Translations under genes and position numbers: made by a program | The notes under the pieces: model-generated | Told to the model about the DNA's origin: nothing | Database searches by the model: none | The model's input: the letters and a program-made list of their open reading frames with translations, nothing else | In this document: in pieces, positions 41,864 to 50,608 of the stretch | Layout: each line of letters starts with the position of its first letter | Numbering within the stretch: position 1 is the first letter of the stretch | Assembly (NCBI RefSeq): GCF_014647895.1 | Contig: NZ_BMQB01000004.1 | Span: forward strand, 310,001 to 374,000 | Direction: 5' to 3' | DNA from: Pilimelia anulata | Lineage (GTDB): Bacteria > Actinomycetota > Actinomycetes > Mycobacteriales > Micromonosporaceae | Length of the DNA: 64,000 nt

Positions 41864-43171
41864 ATGGAACTTCGTACGTTCGTCCTCGATACCTCGGTCC
41901 TGCTGTCCGACCCGGGGGCGTTCCGCCGGTTCGCCGAGCACGCGGTGGTCCTGCCACTCGTGGTGATCTCCGAGTTGGAGGGCAAGCGGCACCACCCGGA
42001 GCTGGGCTGGTTCGCCCGCGAGTCGCTGCGCATGCTCGACGACCTGCGGATCAAGCACGGCCGGCTGGACGAGCCGCTGCCCGTCAACGACGTCGGCGGC
42101 ACCCTGCGGGTCGAGCTGAACCACGCCGACTCCTCCCTGCTGCCGCAGGCGGTGCGCAACGACAGCAACGACACCCGGATCCTGTCGGTCGCCCTCGGGC
42201 TCGCGGCGACCGCGCACGACGTGACGCTGATCACCAAGGACCTGCCGCTGCGGGTCAAGGCGGCGTCGGTCGGCGTGCCCACCGACGAGTACCGGCACGG
42301 CCAGGCGATGGACTCGACCTGGACCGGCATGGCCGACTGGGACCTCGGCGCCGACCAGGTCACCGCCCTGTACGGCGAGGGCAAGCTGGACCCGCGCGAA
42401 CTGGGCGCCGAGGCGATCACCGCGCTGCCCGCGCACACCGGCCTGGTGATCTCGTCGCCGCGCGGGTCCGCGCTGGCCCGGATCCGGCCGGACCGGACGG
42501 TGCAGCTCGTCCGCGGCGACCGGGAGGCGTTCGGCCTGCACGGGCGCTCGGCGGAGCAGCGGATCGCGCTGGACCTGCTGCTGGACGACCAGATCGGCAT
42601 CGTCTCCCTCGGCGGCCGGGCGGGCACCGGCAAGTCGGCGCTCGCGCTGGCGGCGGGGCTGGAGCAGGCGATGGAGCGGGGCAAGCACAAGAAGGTGATC
42701 GTCTTTCGGCCGCTGTACGCCGTCGGCGGGCAGGAGCTGGGGTACCTGCCGGGCAGCGAGCACGAGAAGATGTCGCCCTGGGCGCAGGCGGTCTTCGACA
42801 CCCTCGGAGCGGTGGTGCACGAGAACGTCGTCGAGGAGGTCATGGCGCGCGGGCTGCTGGAGGTCCTGCCGCTGACCCACATCCGCGGGCGCAGCCTGCA
42901 CGACGCGTTCGTGATCGTGGACGAGGCGCAGTCGCTGGAGCGGGGCGTGCTGCTGACGGTGCTGTCCCGGATCGGGCAGGGTTCCCGGGTCGTCCTGACC
43001 CACGATGTTGCCCAGCGGGACAATCTCCGGGTCGGCCGGCACGACGGCGTGACGGCCGTGATCGAGGCGCTGAAGGGGCACTCGATCTTCGCGCACATCA
43101 CGCTGACCCGCTCCGAGCGCTCGGAGATCGCCGAAGTCGTGACCGATCTGCTTGAGGACATCCCGCGCTAG
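41864..43171 (+). CDS. PhoH family protein with N-terminal PIN domain
   Basis: Residues 1-150 of this 435-residue protein form a PIN nuclease domain: [25 protein letters not shown] and [13 protein letters not shown] with the acidic cluster. Residues 210-435 form a PhoH ATPase, with Walker [11 protein letters not shown] and Walker [11 protein letters not shown]. The PIN-PhoH fusion is the PhoH2 type, shown in mycobacteria to have RNA helicase and RNase activity. The classic antitoxin-like partner upstream is not seen here; the upstream gene is a divergent GGDEF-EAL gene. The ATG at 41864 has GGAG eight bases before it. Confidence 0.92.
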   Translation: MELRTFVLDTSVLLSDPGAFRRFAEHAVVLPLVVISELEGKRHHPELGWFARESLRMLDDLRIKHGRLDEPLPVNDVGGTLRVELNHADSSLLPQAVRNDSNDTRILSVALGLAATAHDVTLITKDLPLRVKAASVGVPTDEYRHGQAMDSTWTGMADWDLGADQVTALYGEGKLDPRELGAEAITALPAHTGLVISSPRGSALARIRPDRTVQLVRGDREAFGLHGRSAEQRIALDLLLDDQIGIVSLGGRAGTGKSALALAAGLEQAMERGKHKKVIVFRPLYAVGGQELGYLPGSEHEKMSPWAQAVFDTLGAVVHENVVEEVMARGLLEVLPLTHIRGRSLHDAFVIVDEAQSLERGVLLTVLSRIGQGSRVVLTHDVAQRDNLRVGRHDGVTAVIEALKGHSIFAHITLTRSERSEIAEVVTDLLEDIPR

Positions 43172-43475
43172 CCGAAGGGTGGGGTAGGCGCGGGCTCCGA
43201 CTCGGGTTCACACCGGTCGGGGTCCGCGCAATCACCCGTGCGGACCGAGTGCCCTGGTCGATTTTCCGATAATGTCTGGATTTGGCTGGTGGGTTACTTC
43301 ACATCGGCCGCCTCGGGGGGTAGCGCGCCGGCATCCGAGTGGGGAAATGTGTCCACCGGACGTGTGGCGTTCGGTGCCGCGTGCCGGGTGGACTCCGGCC
43401 GCGACGCGCGTGGGTGAGCGCCCCTGACGACGTGGCGCTGCCTGCGGCACCGCCCCAGACGAAAGGGACCTCCTC
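43172..43475. other. Intergenic region upstream of lytic transglycosylase gene
   Basis: These 304 bases between phoH and the transglycosylase gene are less GC-rich around 43255-43310, where TCCGATAATG (about 43265) looks like an extended -10 element without a good -35. I looked for a c-di-AMP (ydaO) riboswitch, common before actinobacterial wall hydrolases, and did not find its conserved blocks. Confidence 0.35.
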
Positions 43476-44150
43476 GTGAGTCCGCTGTGGAGCCGCCTGA
43501 CTGTGCGCTCACTCTCCGTCGCCCTGTTGCTCACCGCCCTCGCCGGCGGCGTGTACGCGGGGTACGACCGGGACGACGAGCAGGCACCGGCCGCCGGGCC
43601 AGCACCCGAGCAGGTCGCGGCGCAGCAGGCCCTGGACGAGCGGGCGCGGCTGACCGTCGCCGCCTCCCGCCAGCGGGTCGCCCAGACCCGGGTCGCCCGC
43701 AACGCGCTCGCCAGCGCGCGGGCCGCCGCCGCGAAGGCGAAGCGGGTCGAGGACGCCAAGCGCCGCGCCGCCGAGGCGAAGAAGAAGAAGGCCAAGGACG
43801 CCAAGACCGTCGAGTACACCGGGCCGATCCCGGACTCCTGCGACGAGTACGACGGCAACCGCGCGATCGGCTGTGCCGAGCTGCTCAAGGCCGACTTCGG
43901 GCTGGACCAGATGCCCTGCCTGGACAAGCTGTTCAGCAAGGAGAGCGGCTGGAACCACCGGGCGCAGAACAAGAACTCCGGCGCGTACGGCATCCCGCAG
44001 GCGCTACCCGGTACCAAGATGGCCAGCGAGGGCAGCGACTGGCGGAACAACCCGGCGACGCAGATCCGCTGGGGCCTGGGCTACATCGAGGGCCGGTACA
44101 ACAATCCGTGCGGCGCCTGGGCGCACTCGAAGCGCACCGGCTGGTACTGA
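43476..44150 (+). CDS. Exported lytic transglycosylase domain protein
   Basis: This 224-residue protein has a signal anchor (LSVALLLTALAGGVYAG) and a basic Ala/Lys/Arg coiled coil of about 70 residues. The C-terminal SLT-like domain has CLDKLFSKESGWNHRAQN (catalytic Glu in SKESGW), SGAYGIPQALPGTKMAS and IRWGLGYIEGRYNNPCGAW. It would cut peptidoglycan glycan strands outside the membrane. Two cysteines (in MPCLD and NPCGAW) probably form a disulfide. The GTG at 43476 follows AAAGGGA at a rather long spacing. It ends just before a perfect palindromic terminator shared with a convergent gene. Confidence 0.88.
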   Translation: MSPLWSRLTVRSLSVALLLTALAGGVYAGYDRDDEQAPAAGPAPEQVAAQQALDERARLTVAASRQRVAQTRVARNALASARAAAAKAKRVEDAKRRAAEAKKKKAKDAKTVEYTGPIPDSCDEYDGNRAIGCAELLKADFGLDQMPCLDKLFSKESGWNHRAQNKNSGAYGIPQALPGTKMASEGSDWRNNPATQIRWGLGYIEGRYNNPCGAWAHSKRTGWY

Positions 44151-44165
44151 AGCCGCGGGAACGAC

Positions 44166-44207
44166 GCACGGTAAAGGGGGCGCCGGCCGGCGCCCCCTTT
44201 ACCGTGC
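44166..44207. terminator. Perfect 42-base palindrome, two-way terminator
   Basis: GCACGGTAAAGGGGGCGCCGG pairs without mismatch with the next 21 bases, so RNA from either strand folds into a 21-bp stem. It sits 15 bases after the transglycosylase stop and two bases from the stop of the convergent gene. It has short A/T runs (TAAA/TTTA) inside the stem but no U-tract after it, as is usual in actinobacteria. Confidence 0.85.
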
Positions 44208-44209
44208 GC

Positions 44210-44911
44210 TCACGCGTCCGGCGTGGACGCCGGCTGCGGGTCGGGCGTCGGGGCCGGGGTCTCCTCGCGGTCGCCGCGCCAGCCCGGGTGCTGGTAGCAG
44301 GCCGGGTCCCACTGCCACGACTCGGCGTCGTAGTTGTCGATCCACTGGAGCCAGTCCGGCGCGTCGGCGCAGTCCGGCCGCGGCGCCGGCGGCGACGGGT
44401 CGACCGGTACGCAGTCCGTGGTGCAGATCGGCGACGGCGACGGGCTGCCCGGGCCGGGGTCGACCGGCTTGGGCTCGGCCGGCGGCTGCGGCTCGCGGAT
44501 CGGCGGGATGACCGGGCGCGGCGCCAGCGGCGCGCCGACCGGCCGGTGCGGCTGGGCCCGGCGGACCGCCGCGGCGGCCGGCCGGCCCGGGGTCGGCGGG
44601 GTGGCCGTCGGGGCCGGGACGATCACGTCCGGCGCGGCCGGTGGGCGGGCCGGCGACGGGCCGAGCAGGCCGCCCCACTGGGGCAGCGTCGCGCAGTTGT
44701 GGCCGGTCGGCAGGTCGGTGCGGCCGCTGTCGAAGCGGCAGGCCCACCAGCGGGTGTTCAGGTCGCCGGCCAGCTCCCCGCGCGCGGCGGCGTCGAGCTG
44801 GTACTGCTCGCCCGCCGTGAGGTCCATGGGCGCCTCGTCGCCGTCGACCGCGACGCCCACGGTGGCGATGAGGGTGGCGGTGGCCAGAGTCCAGGCCATC
44901 GATCTACGCAT
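44210..44911 (-). CDS. Exported Pro-rich protein of unknown function
   Basis: This 233-residue protein has a signal peptide (MAWTLATATLIATVGVAV) and a small N-terminal globular part with GEQYQLDAAARGELAGDLN and WWACRFDSG...NCATLPQW. A Pro/Ala/Arg-rich stretch of about 90 residues follows, and then a second cysteine-containing patch (ICTTDCVP, DCADAPDWLQWIDNY, DPACYQHP). The Trp- and Cys-bearing ends look folded and disulfide-bonded, and the middle disordered. I do not recognise a family. The ATG at 44911 was used. Its upstream region holds a nested inverted repeat. Confidence 0.7.
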   Translation of the reverse strand: MRRSMAWTLATATLIATVGVAVDGDEAPMDLTAGEQYQLDAAARGELAGDLNTRWWACRFDSGRTDLPTGHNCATLPQWGGLLGPSPARPPAAPDVIVPAPTATPPTPGRPAAAAVRRAQPHRPVGAPLAPRPVIPPIREPQPPAEPKPVDPGPGSPSPSPICTTDCVPVDPSPPAPRPDCADAPDWLQWIDNYDAESWQWDPACYQHPGWRGDREETPAPTPDPQPASTPDA

Positions 44912-44931
44912 AGCGCTAGTTTAGGGGCGAA

Positions 44932-44967
44932 AACACGCCGAACTGTCGATTCCTCGACACGCGTGTT
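44932..44967. promoter_or_regulatory. Nested inverted repeat in divergent promoter region
   Basis: Two dyads share one centre region: outer AACACGC (44932-44938) with GCGTGTT (44961-44967), and inner TGTCGA (44944-44949) with TCGACA (44954-44959). It lies 20-56 bases before the start of the exported Pro-rich protein and about 100 bases before the lipoprotein gene on the other strand. It could be an operator for either or both. Confidence 0.4.
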
Positions 44968-45068
44968 CATTCACCCGTAGGCGACGCGCCGAGCCGGTGA
45001 TCATCGTGGGGCTGGCGCGGGCGTGCGACCATGCGCGGCGAGGAGTACCGCGAAAGTGGGAGGCGGCC

Positions 45069-45425
45069 GTGCAGCGCAGGTGGTCCGGGCGAGTCGGCTC
45101 GGTGTCGGTCCTGACCGTGAGCGCGTCGGCGTTCCTGGCCGGGTGCGGGTCGGACCCGGTGGCGTACTGCGTCGACCAGTCCAACGTCGTCATCGCCGAC
45201 CAGTTCTGCGACGACGACGACCCGACGTACGGGTGGATCAACAGCGGCAAGCACAAGACCAAGCTCAAGGCCGGGCAGAAGCTCAAGGGCGGCCAGCTCA
45301 TCGCCCCGAAGGACAGCGCCGGCCGCAGCGCGGCCGGCCTGCCGGCGAACGGCGCGCTGGCCGGCAAGTCCGGCAAGGCCGGCGGGTTCGGCGGCGGCGG
45401 CCGCTCCGGCGGGTTCGGTAGCTGA
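45069..45425 (+). CDS. Small lipoprotein, first gene of the GspS/DUF350 cassette
   Basis: This 118-residue protein has a lipoprotein signal (VSVLTVSASAFLAGC) with the lipobox LAGC. The mature part has two further cysteines (AYCVDQ, DQFCDDDD), a GWINSGKHK segment and a Gly/Ser-rich end (GGFGGGGRSGGFGS). This resembles the small DUF1190/YjfM lipoproteins that accompany GspS-like ATP-grasp proteins in enterobacteria, but the match is by pattern and context only. The GTG at 45069 follows GGGAGG. Its stop is five bases before the next gene. Confidence 0.7.
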   Translation: MQRRWSGRVGSVSVLTVSASAFLAGCGSDPVAYCVDQSNVVIADQFCDDDDPTYGWINSGKHKTKLKAGQKLKGGQLIAPKDSAGRSAAGLPANGALAGKSGKAGGFGGGGRSGGFGS

Positions 45426-45429
45426 GGCG

Positions 45430-46731
45430 GTGCGCCGCCTGCGGCTGCCCGAGCGCCCCGGCTGGGAGGAGCAGATCCTCGCCGACGGGCTGGTCTACTC
45501 GCCGACCCCGACGCCCGACGGCGGGCGGATCTCGTACTGGCGCGAGGGGGCGGCGTACGAGCTGACGCCCGCCGAGGTGGCGACGCTGGAGGCGGCCACC
45601 GCGGCGCTGTTCGAGATGTGCGTCGGCGCCGGCGACTGGCTGGCCGAGCGCCCGGACGTGCTCACCGCCATGGGCATCCCCGACTGGGCGCACGAGCAGG
45701 TCGTGGGCACCTGGCACGACGAGCCGGCCTGGCAGAGCGTGTACGGCCGGTTCGACCTGCGCTTCGGCGGCCTCGACCACCCGGACCCGGCGCTGCGCGT
45801 GCCGACCCTGTACGAGTTCAACGCCGACACCCCGACCTGCCTGGTCGAGTCCGCGTACGCGCAGTGGCGCTGGCGGGAGCAGGTGCGCCCGTCCGCCGAC
45901 CAGTGGAACCAGCTCTACGAGCGGCTGGTCGAGGCGTGGCGGCGCAACCTCGGCCTGGCCGAGAAGCGGCTGGGGCACCGGCCGCTGGTGCACTTCACCT
46001 GCTCGTCGACCGAGTCCTCCGGCGAGGACGTGATGAACACCCAGTTCCTGCGCGACACCTGCGCGGCGGCCGGGTACGACACCAAGACCGCCTTCATGGA
46101 GGGTGTGCTGCTGGGCGCCGACGGCCGGTTCTACGACGGCGACGGCGTGCACCTGGACGTCGCGTTCAAGCTGTACCCGTGGGAGTTCATGGTCGCCGAG
46201 GAGTTCGGCCGGGCGGCCTTCGCCGACATGGCCACGATCGGCCGCCGCGACGGGTTCCGGCAGTACCGCGGCGGAACGGTGTGGATCGAGGCGCCGTACA
46301 AGATGATGTGGAGCAACAAGGGGCTGCTCGCGGTGCTCTGGGCGCGGTACGGCGACGACCCCGGCCGGGCCCGGCACCTCATCCCGGCCTGGTTCGCCGA
46401 CCCGCCCGCCGGGCTGCCCGGCCCGCCGGCCGACCTGGCCGCGTACGTCCGCAAGCCGCTGCTCGGCCGGGAGGGCGCGAGCATCGAGATCGTCCGGCCG
46501 GGCGCCGCGCCGGAGACCGTCCCGGGCGAGTACGGCGCCGAGGGGTACGTCGTGCAGTCCTGGGCGCCGCCCCCGACCGTGCCGACCGGCGCCGCGTACG
46601 GCGAGGTGGTCCACCCGGTCCTCGGCGCCTGGCTGGTCGACGGCGAGCCCGCGGGCCTGGGCATCCGGGAGAGCGCGGGCCCGATCACCGACAACCTCAG
46701 CCACTTCGTCCCGCACGTCATCGGAGAGTGA
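45430..46731 (+). CDS. Glutathionylspermidine synthase-like ATP-grasp ligase
   Basis: This 433-residue protein matches the C-terminal synthetase half of bifunctional Gsp synthetase and its stand-alone YjfC-like relatives: TLYEFNADTPTCLVES, HFTCSSTESSGEDVMN, VAFKLYPWEFMV, MMWSNKGLLAVLW, YVRKPLLGREGASIEI and SQSF-like YVVQSWAP. It has no amidase half. Actinobacteria do not make glutathionylspermidine, so the true amide product is unknown. The start is the GTG at 45430, immediately after the lipoprotein gene, and its stop is one base from the ATG of the DUF350 gene, so the three genes are coupled. Confidence 0.85.
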   Translation: MRRLRLPERPGWEEQILADGLVYSPTPTPDGGRISYWREGAAYELTPAEVATLEAATAALFEMCVGAGDWLAERPDVLTAMGIPDWAHEQVVGTWHDEPAWQSVYGRFDLRFGGLDHPDPALRVPTLYEFNADTPTCLVESAYAQWRWREQVRPSADQWNQLYERLVEAWRRNLGLAEKRLGHRPLVHFTCSSTESSGEDVMNTQFLRDTCAAAGYDTKTAFMEGVLLGADGRFYDGDGVHLDVAFKLYPWEFMVAEEFGRAAFADMATIGRRDGFRQYRGGTVWIEAPYKMMWSNKGLLAVLWARYGDDPGRARHLIPAWFADPPAGLPGPPADLAAYVRKPLLGREGASIEIVRPGAAPETVPGEYGAEGYVVQSWAPPPTVPTGAAYGEVVHPVLGAWLVDGEPAGLGIRESAGPITDNLSHFVPHVIGE

Positions 46732-46732
46732 C

Positions 46733-47611
46733 ATGTTCCTGGAGACGCTCGGCGACTACGCCGGCAACCTCGGCCACGCCGCGCTGATCCTGGCGATCGT
46801 GGCGCTGTTCGTCGGCGGCGGCTGGCACCTGCTGAACCTGATCACGCACGTCGACGACAACGCGGAGCTGTTCGAGCGGCGCAACGCGGCGTACCTGATC
46901 CAGCGGCTCGGCCTCAGCGTCGCCCAGGTGATCGGCATCCTGCCCGCGATCGAGCACTACGACCGGGCGCACTGGGGGGTCTCGGCCGGCTGGCTGGCGA
47001 TCGAGTGCGCGTACGTGCTGCTCGCCGTCCTCGTCGCCCGGCCGGTCGTCGACCGGCTGGTGCTGCCCCGGGTGAACAACATGGAGCTGCTGCGCGGCGG
47101 CAGCCTGACCGTCGGCGTCACCGAGGCCGGCTTCTACCTGGGCACCGGGTTCGTGGTGAACGGGTCGCTGACCGGCGACGCCGGGTCGCTGCTGACGTAC
47201 GTGACCAGCACGCTCGGCTTCTACGTGCTCGGCCTGGCGCTGGTCGCCGGGGTGTTCTGGCTGCACGAGCTGGTCACGCCGTACCACCTGCGCGAGCGCA
47301 TCGCCGGCGGCTCGCTGCCGGCCGCGATCGAGGTGGCGGGCGTGCTGACCGCGCTCGGCATCGTCGTCCGCGAGGGGGTGGCCGGCGACTTCGACACCTG
47401 GGGCGCGAGCGTGGCCCGGTTCGGCGCGACGGTGGTGCTGGCGGTGGCGGCGCTGTACGCGTTCCGCTGGCTGATCGACCGGCTGGTGCTGCGCGGGCTC
47501 ACCGTGCGGGCCACCCAGAACGCCGACAACCCCGTCGCCGCCACGCTGCTGGCCGGGCTGCTGGTCGGCGCGGCGTTCGCGGTCGCGGCGGTGGTCCGGA
47601 CCCAGCTCTAG
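46733..47611 (+). CDS. DUF350 family membrane protein
   Basis: This 292-residue protein has about eight membrane helices arranged as two DUF350 repeats (first about residues 10-130, second about 155-290). NAAYLIQRLGLSVAQVIGIL and the sequence-related region around PVVDRLVLP and WLIDRLVLR are visible. DUF350 proteins (YjfL type) have no known activity and are found with GspS-like ligases. The start ATG at 46733 follows the GspS stop by one base. The group of lipoprotein, ligase and membrane protein suggests an envelope modification or stress function; this is inference. Confidence 0.85.
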   Translation: MFLETLGDYAGNLGHAALILAIVALFVGGGWHLLNLITHVDDNAELFERRNAAYLIQRLGLSVAQVIGILPAIEHYDRAHWGVSAGWLAIECAYVLLAVLVARPVVDRLVLPRVNNMELLRGGSLTVGVTEAGFYLGTGFVVNGSLTGDAGSLLTYVTSTLGFYVLGLALVAGVFWLHELVTPYHLRERIAGGSLPAAIEVAGVLTALGIVVREGVAGDFDTWGASVARFGATVVLAVAALYAFRWLIDRLVLRGLTVRATQNADNPVAATLLAGLLVGAAFAVAAVVRTQL

Positions 47612-47697
47612 ACATCCGTACCGTTTGTCCGGATGAGTTCGCCGGACGCGCGTCGGATTTCCCGCCCAGTACACGATTCCGCCACCCGCCGGGCAAG

Positions 47698-49008
47698 ATG
47701 ATGCCCATGACCGGGTACCCGTGGCCGATCGAGACGGCCACCCTCGACAACGGCCTGCGCGTGATCGTCAGCGAGGACCACCGGGCCCCGGTGGTCGGGG
47801 TGAACCTCTGGTACGACGTCGGCTCGCGGCACGAACCGGCGGGGCAGACCGGCTTCGCGCACCTGTTCGAGCACCTGATGTTCGAGGGCTCGGTGAACGT
47901 CGGCAAGACCGAGCACATGAAGATCGTCCAGGGCTCCGGCGGCACGCTGAACGCCACCACCAACCCCGACCGGACCAACTACTTCGAGAGCGTCCCCGCC
48001 GAGCACCTCGCGCTCATGCTCTGGCTGGAGGCCGACCGGATGGGCGGGCTCGTCCCCGCGCTCACCGCCGAGACGCTGGACAACCAGCGGGAGGTGGTGA
48101 AGAACGAGCGGCGGCAGCGGTACGAGGACGTGCCGTACGGCGACTTCTGGCTGCGGCTGCTGCCGCTGCTGTACCCGCCGGGGCACCCGTACCACCACGC
48201 CACCATCGGCTCGATGGCCGACCTGAACGCCGCCGCGCTGGAGGTGTTCCGCGACTTCCACCGCACGTACTACGTACCGCAGAACGCCGTGCTCACCGTC
48301 ACCGGCGACAGCACCCCCGCCGAGGTGGTGGAGCTGGCCCAGCGGTACTTCGGCAACATCCCGCGCGGCGCCGACGTGCCGCCCGCGCCGGACGGGCGCG
48401 ACCCCGCCCCGCTGGCCGGCCCGGTCCGGGACGAGGTCGTCGCCGACGTGCCCGCGCCGCGGGTGTACCTGGCCGTGCGCACCGCCCCGTTCGGCACCGA
48501 GGCGTACGACGCCGCCACCGTGCTCGCCGGCGTGCTCGCCGACGGCCGGGGCAGCCGGCTGTACCGGGAGCTGGCCGAGGGCCGGCGGCTGGCCCAGCCG
48601 GACTACCTGGCCGCGTACGGCGTCGACCTGGCCCACGCGCCCGCCCCGCTGATCCTCAGCGCCACCGCCCGGGCCGGCGTCGGCATCGACGAGCTGGAGG
48701 AGGGCCTGGTCGCCGTCGTCGACGAGGTGACCCGCACCGGCGTCACCGAGGACGAGGTGGCCCGCGCCCGGGCCCTGCTCACCACCGCCTGGTGGCGGCA
48801 GATGGAGACCGTCGCCGGCCGGGCCGACGTGCTCAGCCGGTACGCCCTGCAGTTCGGCGACCCGCGGCTGGCCGGCGACCGGCTGCCCGCCCGGCTCGCC
48901 GTGACCGCCGAGCGCGCCTCCGCGGTCGCCGCCGAGATCCTCGCGCCCGAGCGGCGCGCCACCATCCGCTACGTGCCCGAGGCCGCCCGCCGGGAGGAGA
49001 CCGCATGA
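47698..49008 (+). CDS. M16 family zinc peptidase, catalytic subunit
   Basis: This protein of about 436 residues has an intact inverted zinc motif HLFEHLMFEGS (HxxEH), with the distal glutamate in NQREVVKNERRQR. The rest has typical M16 halves (LNATTNPDRTNYFESVP, FHRTYYVPQNAVLTVTGD, GRGSRLYRELAEG). In-frame ATGs at 47698, 47701 and 47707 cannot be told apart, and none has a strong ribosome binding site. The stop overlaps the start of a second M16 gene (ATGA), so the two proteins are expected to form a heterodimer of active and inactive chains, as in mitochondrial processing peptidase-like bacterial pairs. It is probably cytosolic. Confidence 0.93.
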   Translation: MMPMTGYPWPIETATLDNGLRVIVSEDHRAPVVGVNLWYDVGSRHEPAGQTGFAHLFEHLMFEGSVNVGKTEHMKIVQGSGGTLNATTNPDRTNYFESVPAEHLALMLWLEADRMGGLVPALTAETLDNQREVVKNERRQRYEDVPYGDFWLRLLPLLYPPGHPYHHATIGSMADLNAAALEVFRDFHRTYYVPQNAVLTVTGDSTPAEVVELAQRYFGNIPRGADVPPAPDGRDPAPLAGPVRDEVVADVPAPRVYLAVRTAPFGTEAYDAATVLAGVLADGRGSRLYRELAEGRRLAQPDYLAAYGVDLAHAPAPLILSATARAGVGIDELEEGLVAVVDEVTRTGVTEDEVARARALLTTAWWRQMETVAGRADVLSRYALQFGDPRLAGDRLPARLAVTAERASAVAAEILAPERRATIRYVPEAARREETA

Positions 49009-50360
49009 CCACGCTGCTGACCGAGCGCCCCGGCCCCGGGGCGCCGCGCCCGTACACGTTCCCCGCGCTGACCCGGCTCGCCGTCGCCGGCGGCGAGGTC
49101 GTCGCCGCCCACCTGCCCGGCCAGCCGCTCGCGGTCGCCGCGCTGCTGCTCGACGCCGGCGCCGGCCGGGAGACCGCCGGCCGGGAGGGCGTCGCGGGCG
49201 TGCTGCTCAAGGCGCTGGAGGAGGGCACGGCCACCCGGGACGCCGCCGCGTACGCGCTCGCCCTGGAGGGCCTGGGCGCCGAGCTGGACACGCACGTCGA
49301 CTGGGACTGCGCCGAGGTGAGCGTCACCGCGCCCGTCGAGCGGCTGCTCCCCGCGGCGGGCCTGCTCGCCGAGGCCGTCCGCACGCCGCGGCTGGACCCG
49401 GCCGACGTGGCCCGGGTCCGCGACGACGAGGCCGCCGCGCTGCGGATGCGCTGGGCCGGCCCCGGCCCGCGGGCGGACGCCATGCTGCGCGCCGCCCTGT
49501 TCGGCGACCAGCGGCCCGGCCGGCCGATCCACGGCGACCCGACCACCGCCGCCGCGCTCGCCGTCGAGGACGTCCTCGACCACCACCGGACCTGGCTGCA
49601 CCAGCCCGGCGTGCTGCTCGTCGCCGGGGACCTGGACCGGCTCGACCTCCAGGCGCTCGGCGCGGTCGCGTTCGCCGGGACCGCCGGCGCCGTACCGCAG
49701 ACCAGCGGGCTGATCGGCTCCGAGCTGGCCAGCGGCCGCCGGATCCTGCTGGTGGACCGGCCGGACTCGGTGCAGTCCACGCTCCGGCTCGGCCACCTCG
49801 GGCCGCACCGGGCGCACCCGGACCACGTACCGGTGCAGCTCGCCGGGACCGTGCTCGGCGGCGCGTTCACCTCCCGGCTGAACCACCTGCTGCGCGAGGT
49901 GCGCGGGTACACGTACGGCGTGCGCGGCGAGTTCGCCACCTCGCGCCGGTTCGGCCGGTTCACCGTCCGCGGCTCGGTGCAGACCGCGGCCACCGCCCCG
50001 GCGCTGGTCGACGCGGTCGGCGAGATCGTCCGGACCCGGACCGAGGGGGTCACCGAGGACGAGGTCGCGGTCGCCCGCTCGTGGCGGGCCGGGCAGCTCT
50101 CGGTCGAGTTGCAGACCGTGTCGTCGATCGCCGGCGTGCTGTCGTCCATCGTGGTGCACGGCCTGCCCGACGACCACGTGGTCCGGCAGCGGGAGAAGCT
50201 GCTCGCCGCGACCGCCGCGGACGTCTCCCCGGCCGCCGCGACCCACCTGCGCCCGGACGACCTGGTGCTGGTGGTGGAGGGCGACGCGGCCCGGATCCGG
50301 GCCGACCTCGTCGCCACGGGGCTGGGCGAGGTGGTCGACGTCGGCGCCGCCGCCGGGTAG
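49005..50360 (+). CDS. M16 family peptidase-like subunit lacking the zinc motif
   Basis: This 451-residue protein has the M16 fold, but the place of HxxEH reads GVAGVLLKALEEG, so no zinc can be bound. The C-terminal half keeps a normal M16 pattern (LGGAFTSRLNHLLREVRGYTYGVRGEF). The ATG at 49005 overlaps the stop of the active subunit and follows GGGAGGAG. It is presumably the partner that shapes the substrate chamber. Such active/inactive tandem pairs are common in actinobacteria. Confidence 0.92.
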   Translation: MTTLLTERPGPGAPRPYTFPALTRLAVAGGEVVAAHLPGQPLAVAALLLDAGAGRETAGREGVAGVLLKALEEGTATRDAAAYALALEGLGAELDTHVDWDCAEVSVTAPVERLLPAAGLLAEAVRTPRLDPADVARVRDDEAAALRMRWAGPGPRADAMLRAALFGDQRPGRPIHGDPTTAAALAVEDVLDHHRTWLHQPGVLLVAGDLDRLDLQALGAVAFAGTAGAVPQTSGLIGSELASGRRILLVDRPDSVQSTLRLGHLGPHRAHPDHVPVQLAGTVLGGAFTSRLNHLLREVRGYTYGVRGEFATSRRFGRFTVRGSVQTAATAPALVDAVGEIVRTRTEGVTEDEVAVARSWRAGQLSVELQTVSSIAGVLSSIVVHGLPDDHVVRQREKLLAATAADVSPAAATHLRPDDLVLVVEGDAARIRADLVATGLGEVVDVGAAAG

Positions 50361-50608
50361 CGCCGCGCGCCGGCGGTGCGCCGCGGGCGCCGCCCGCGGT
50401 GTCGTTGCCGGGCGCGGTGATCGCTCACTGTGCCCGGTCCGATGCCGACCGTCCGCACCGGACCCCGGATTCGCCTCCGCTATCGCCAGGAGCGGTGCGC
50501 AGTACCTATGATGCGGCGGCGCGCATTGATTCGCGCCGGTGGGCGTGGGCCGCGCACGGGCGCTCCCCGCCGGCGCGCGCCGGCCGGGTCGGTCCCCGCG
50601 AGGAGCGT

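Noticed and set aside
43172..43475. Possible c-di-AMP (ydaO) riboswitch before the lytic transglycosylase gene
   Set aside because: Such riboswitches often precede actinobacterial wall hydrolases, but the conserved 3' block (CCGAACCCGTCAGC-like) and other core blocks are not present.
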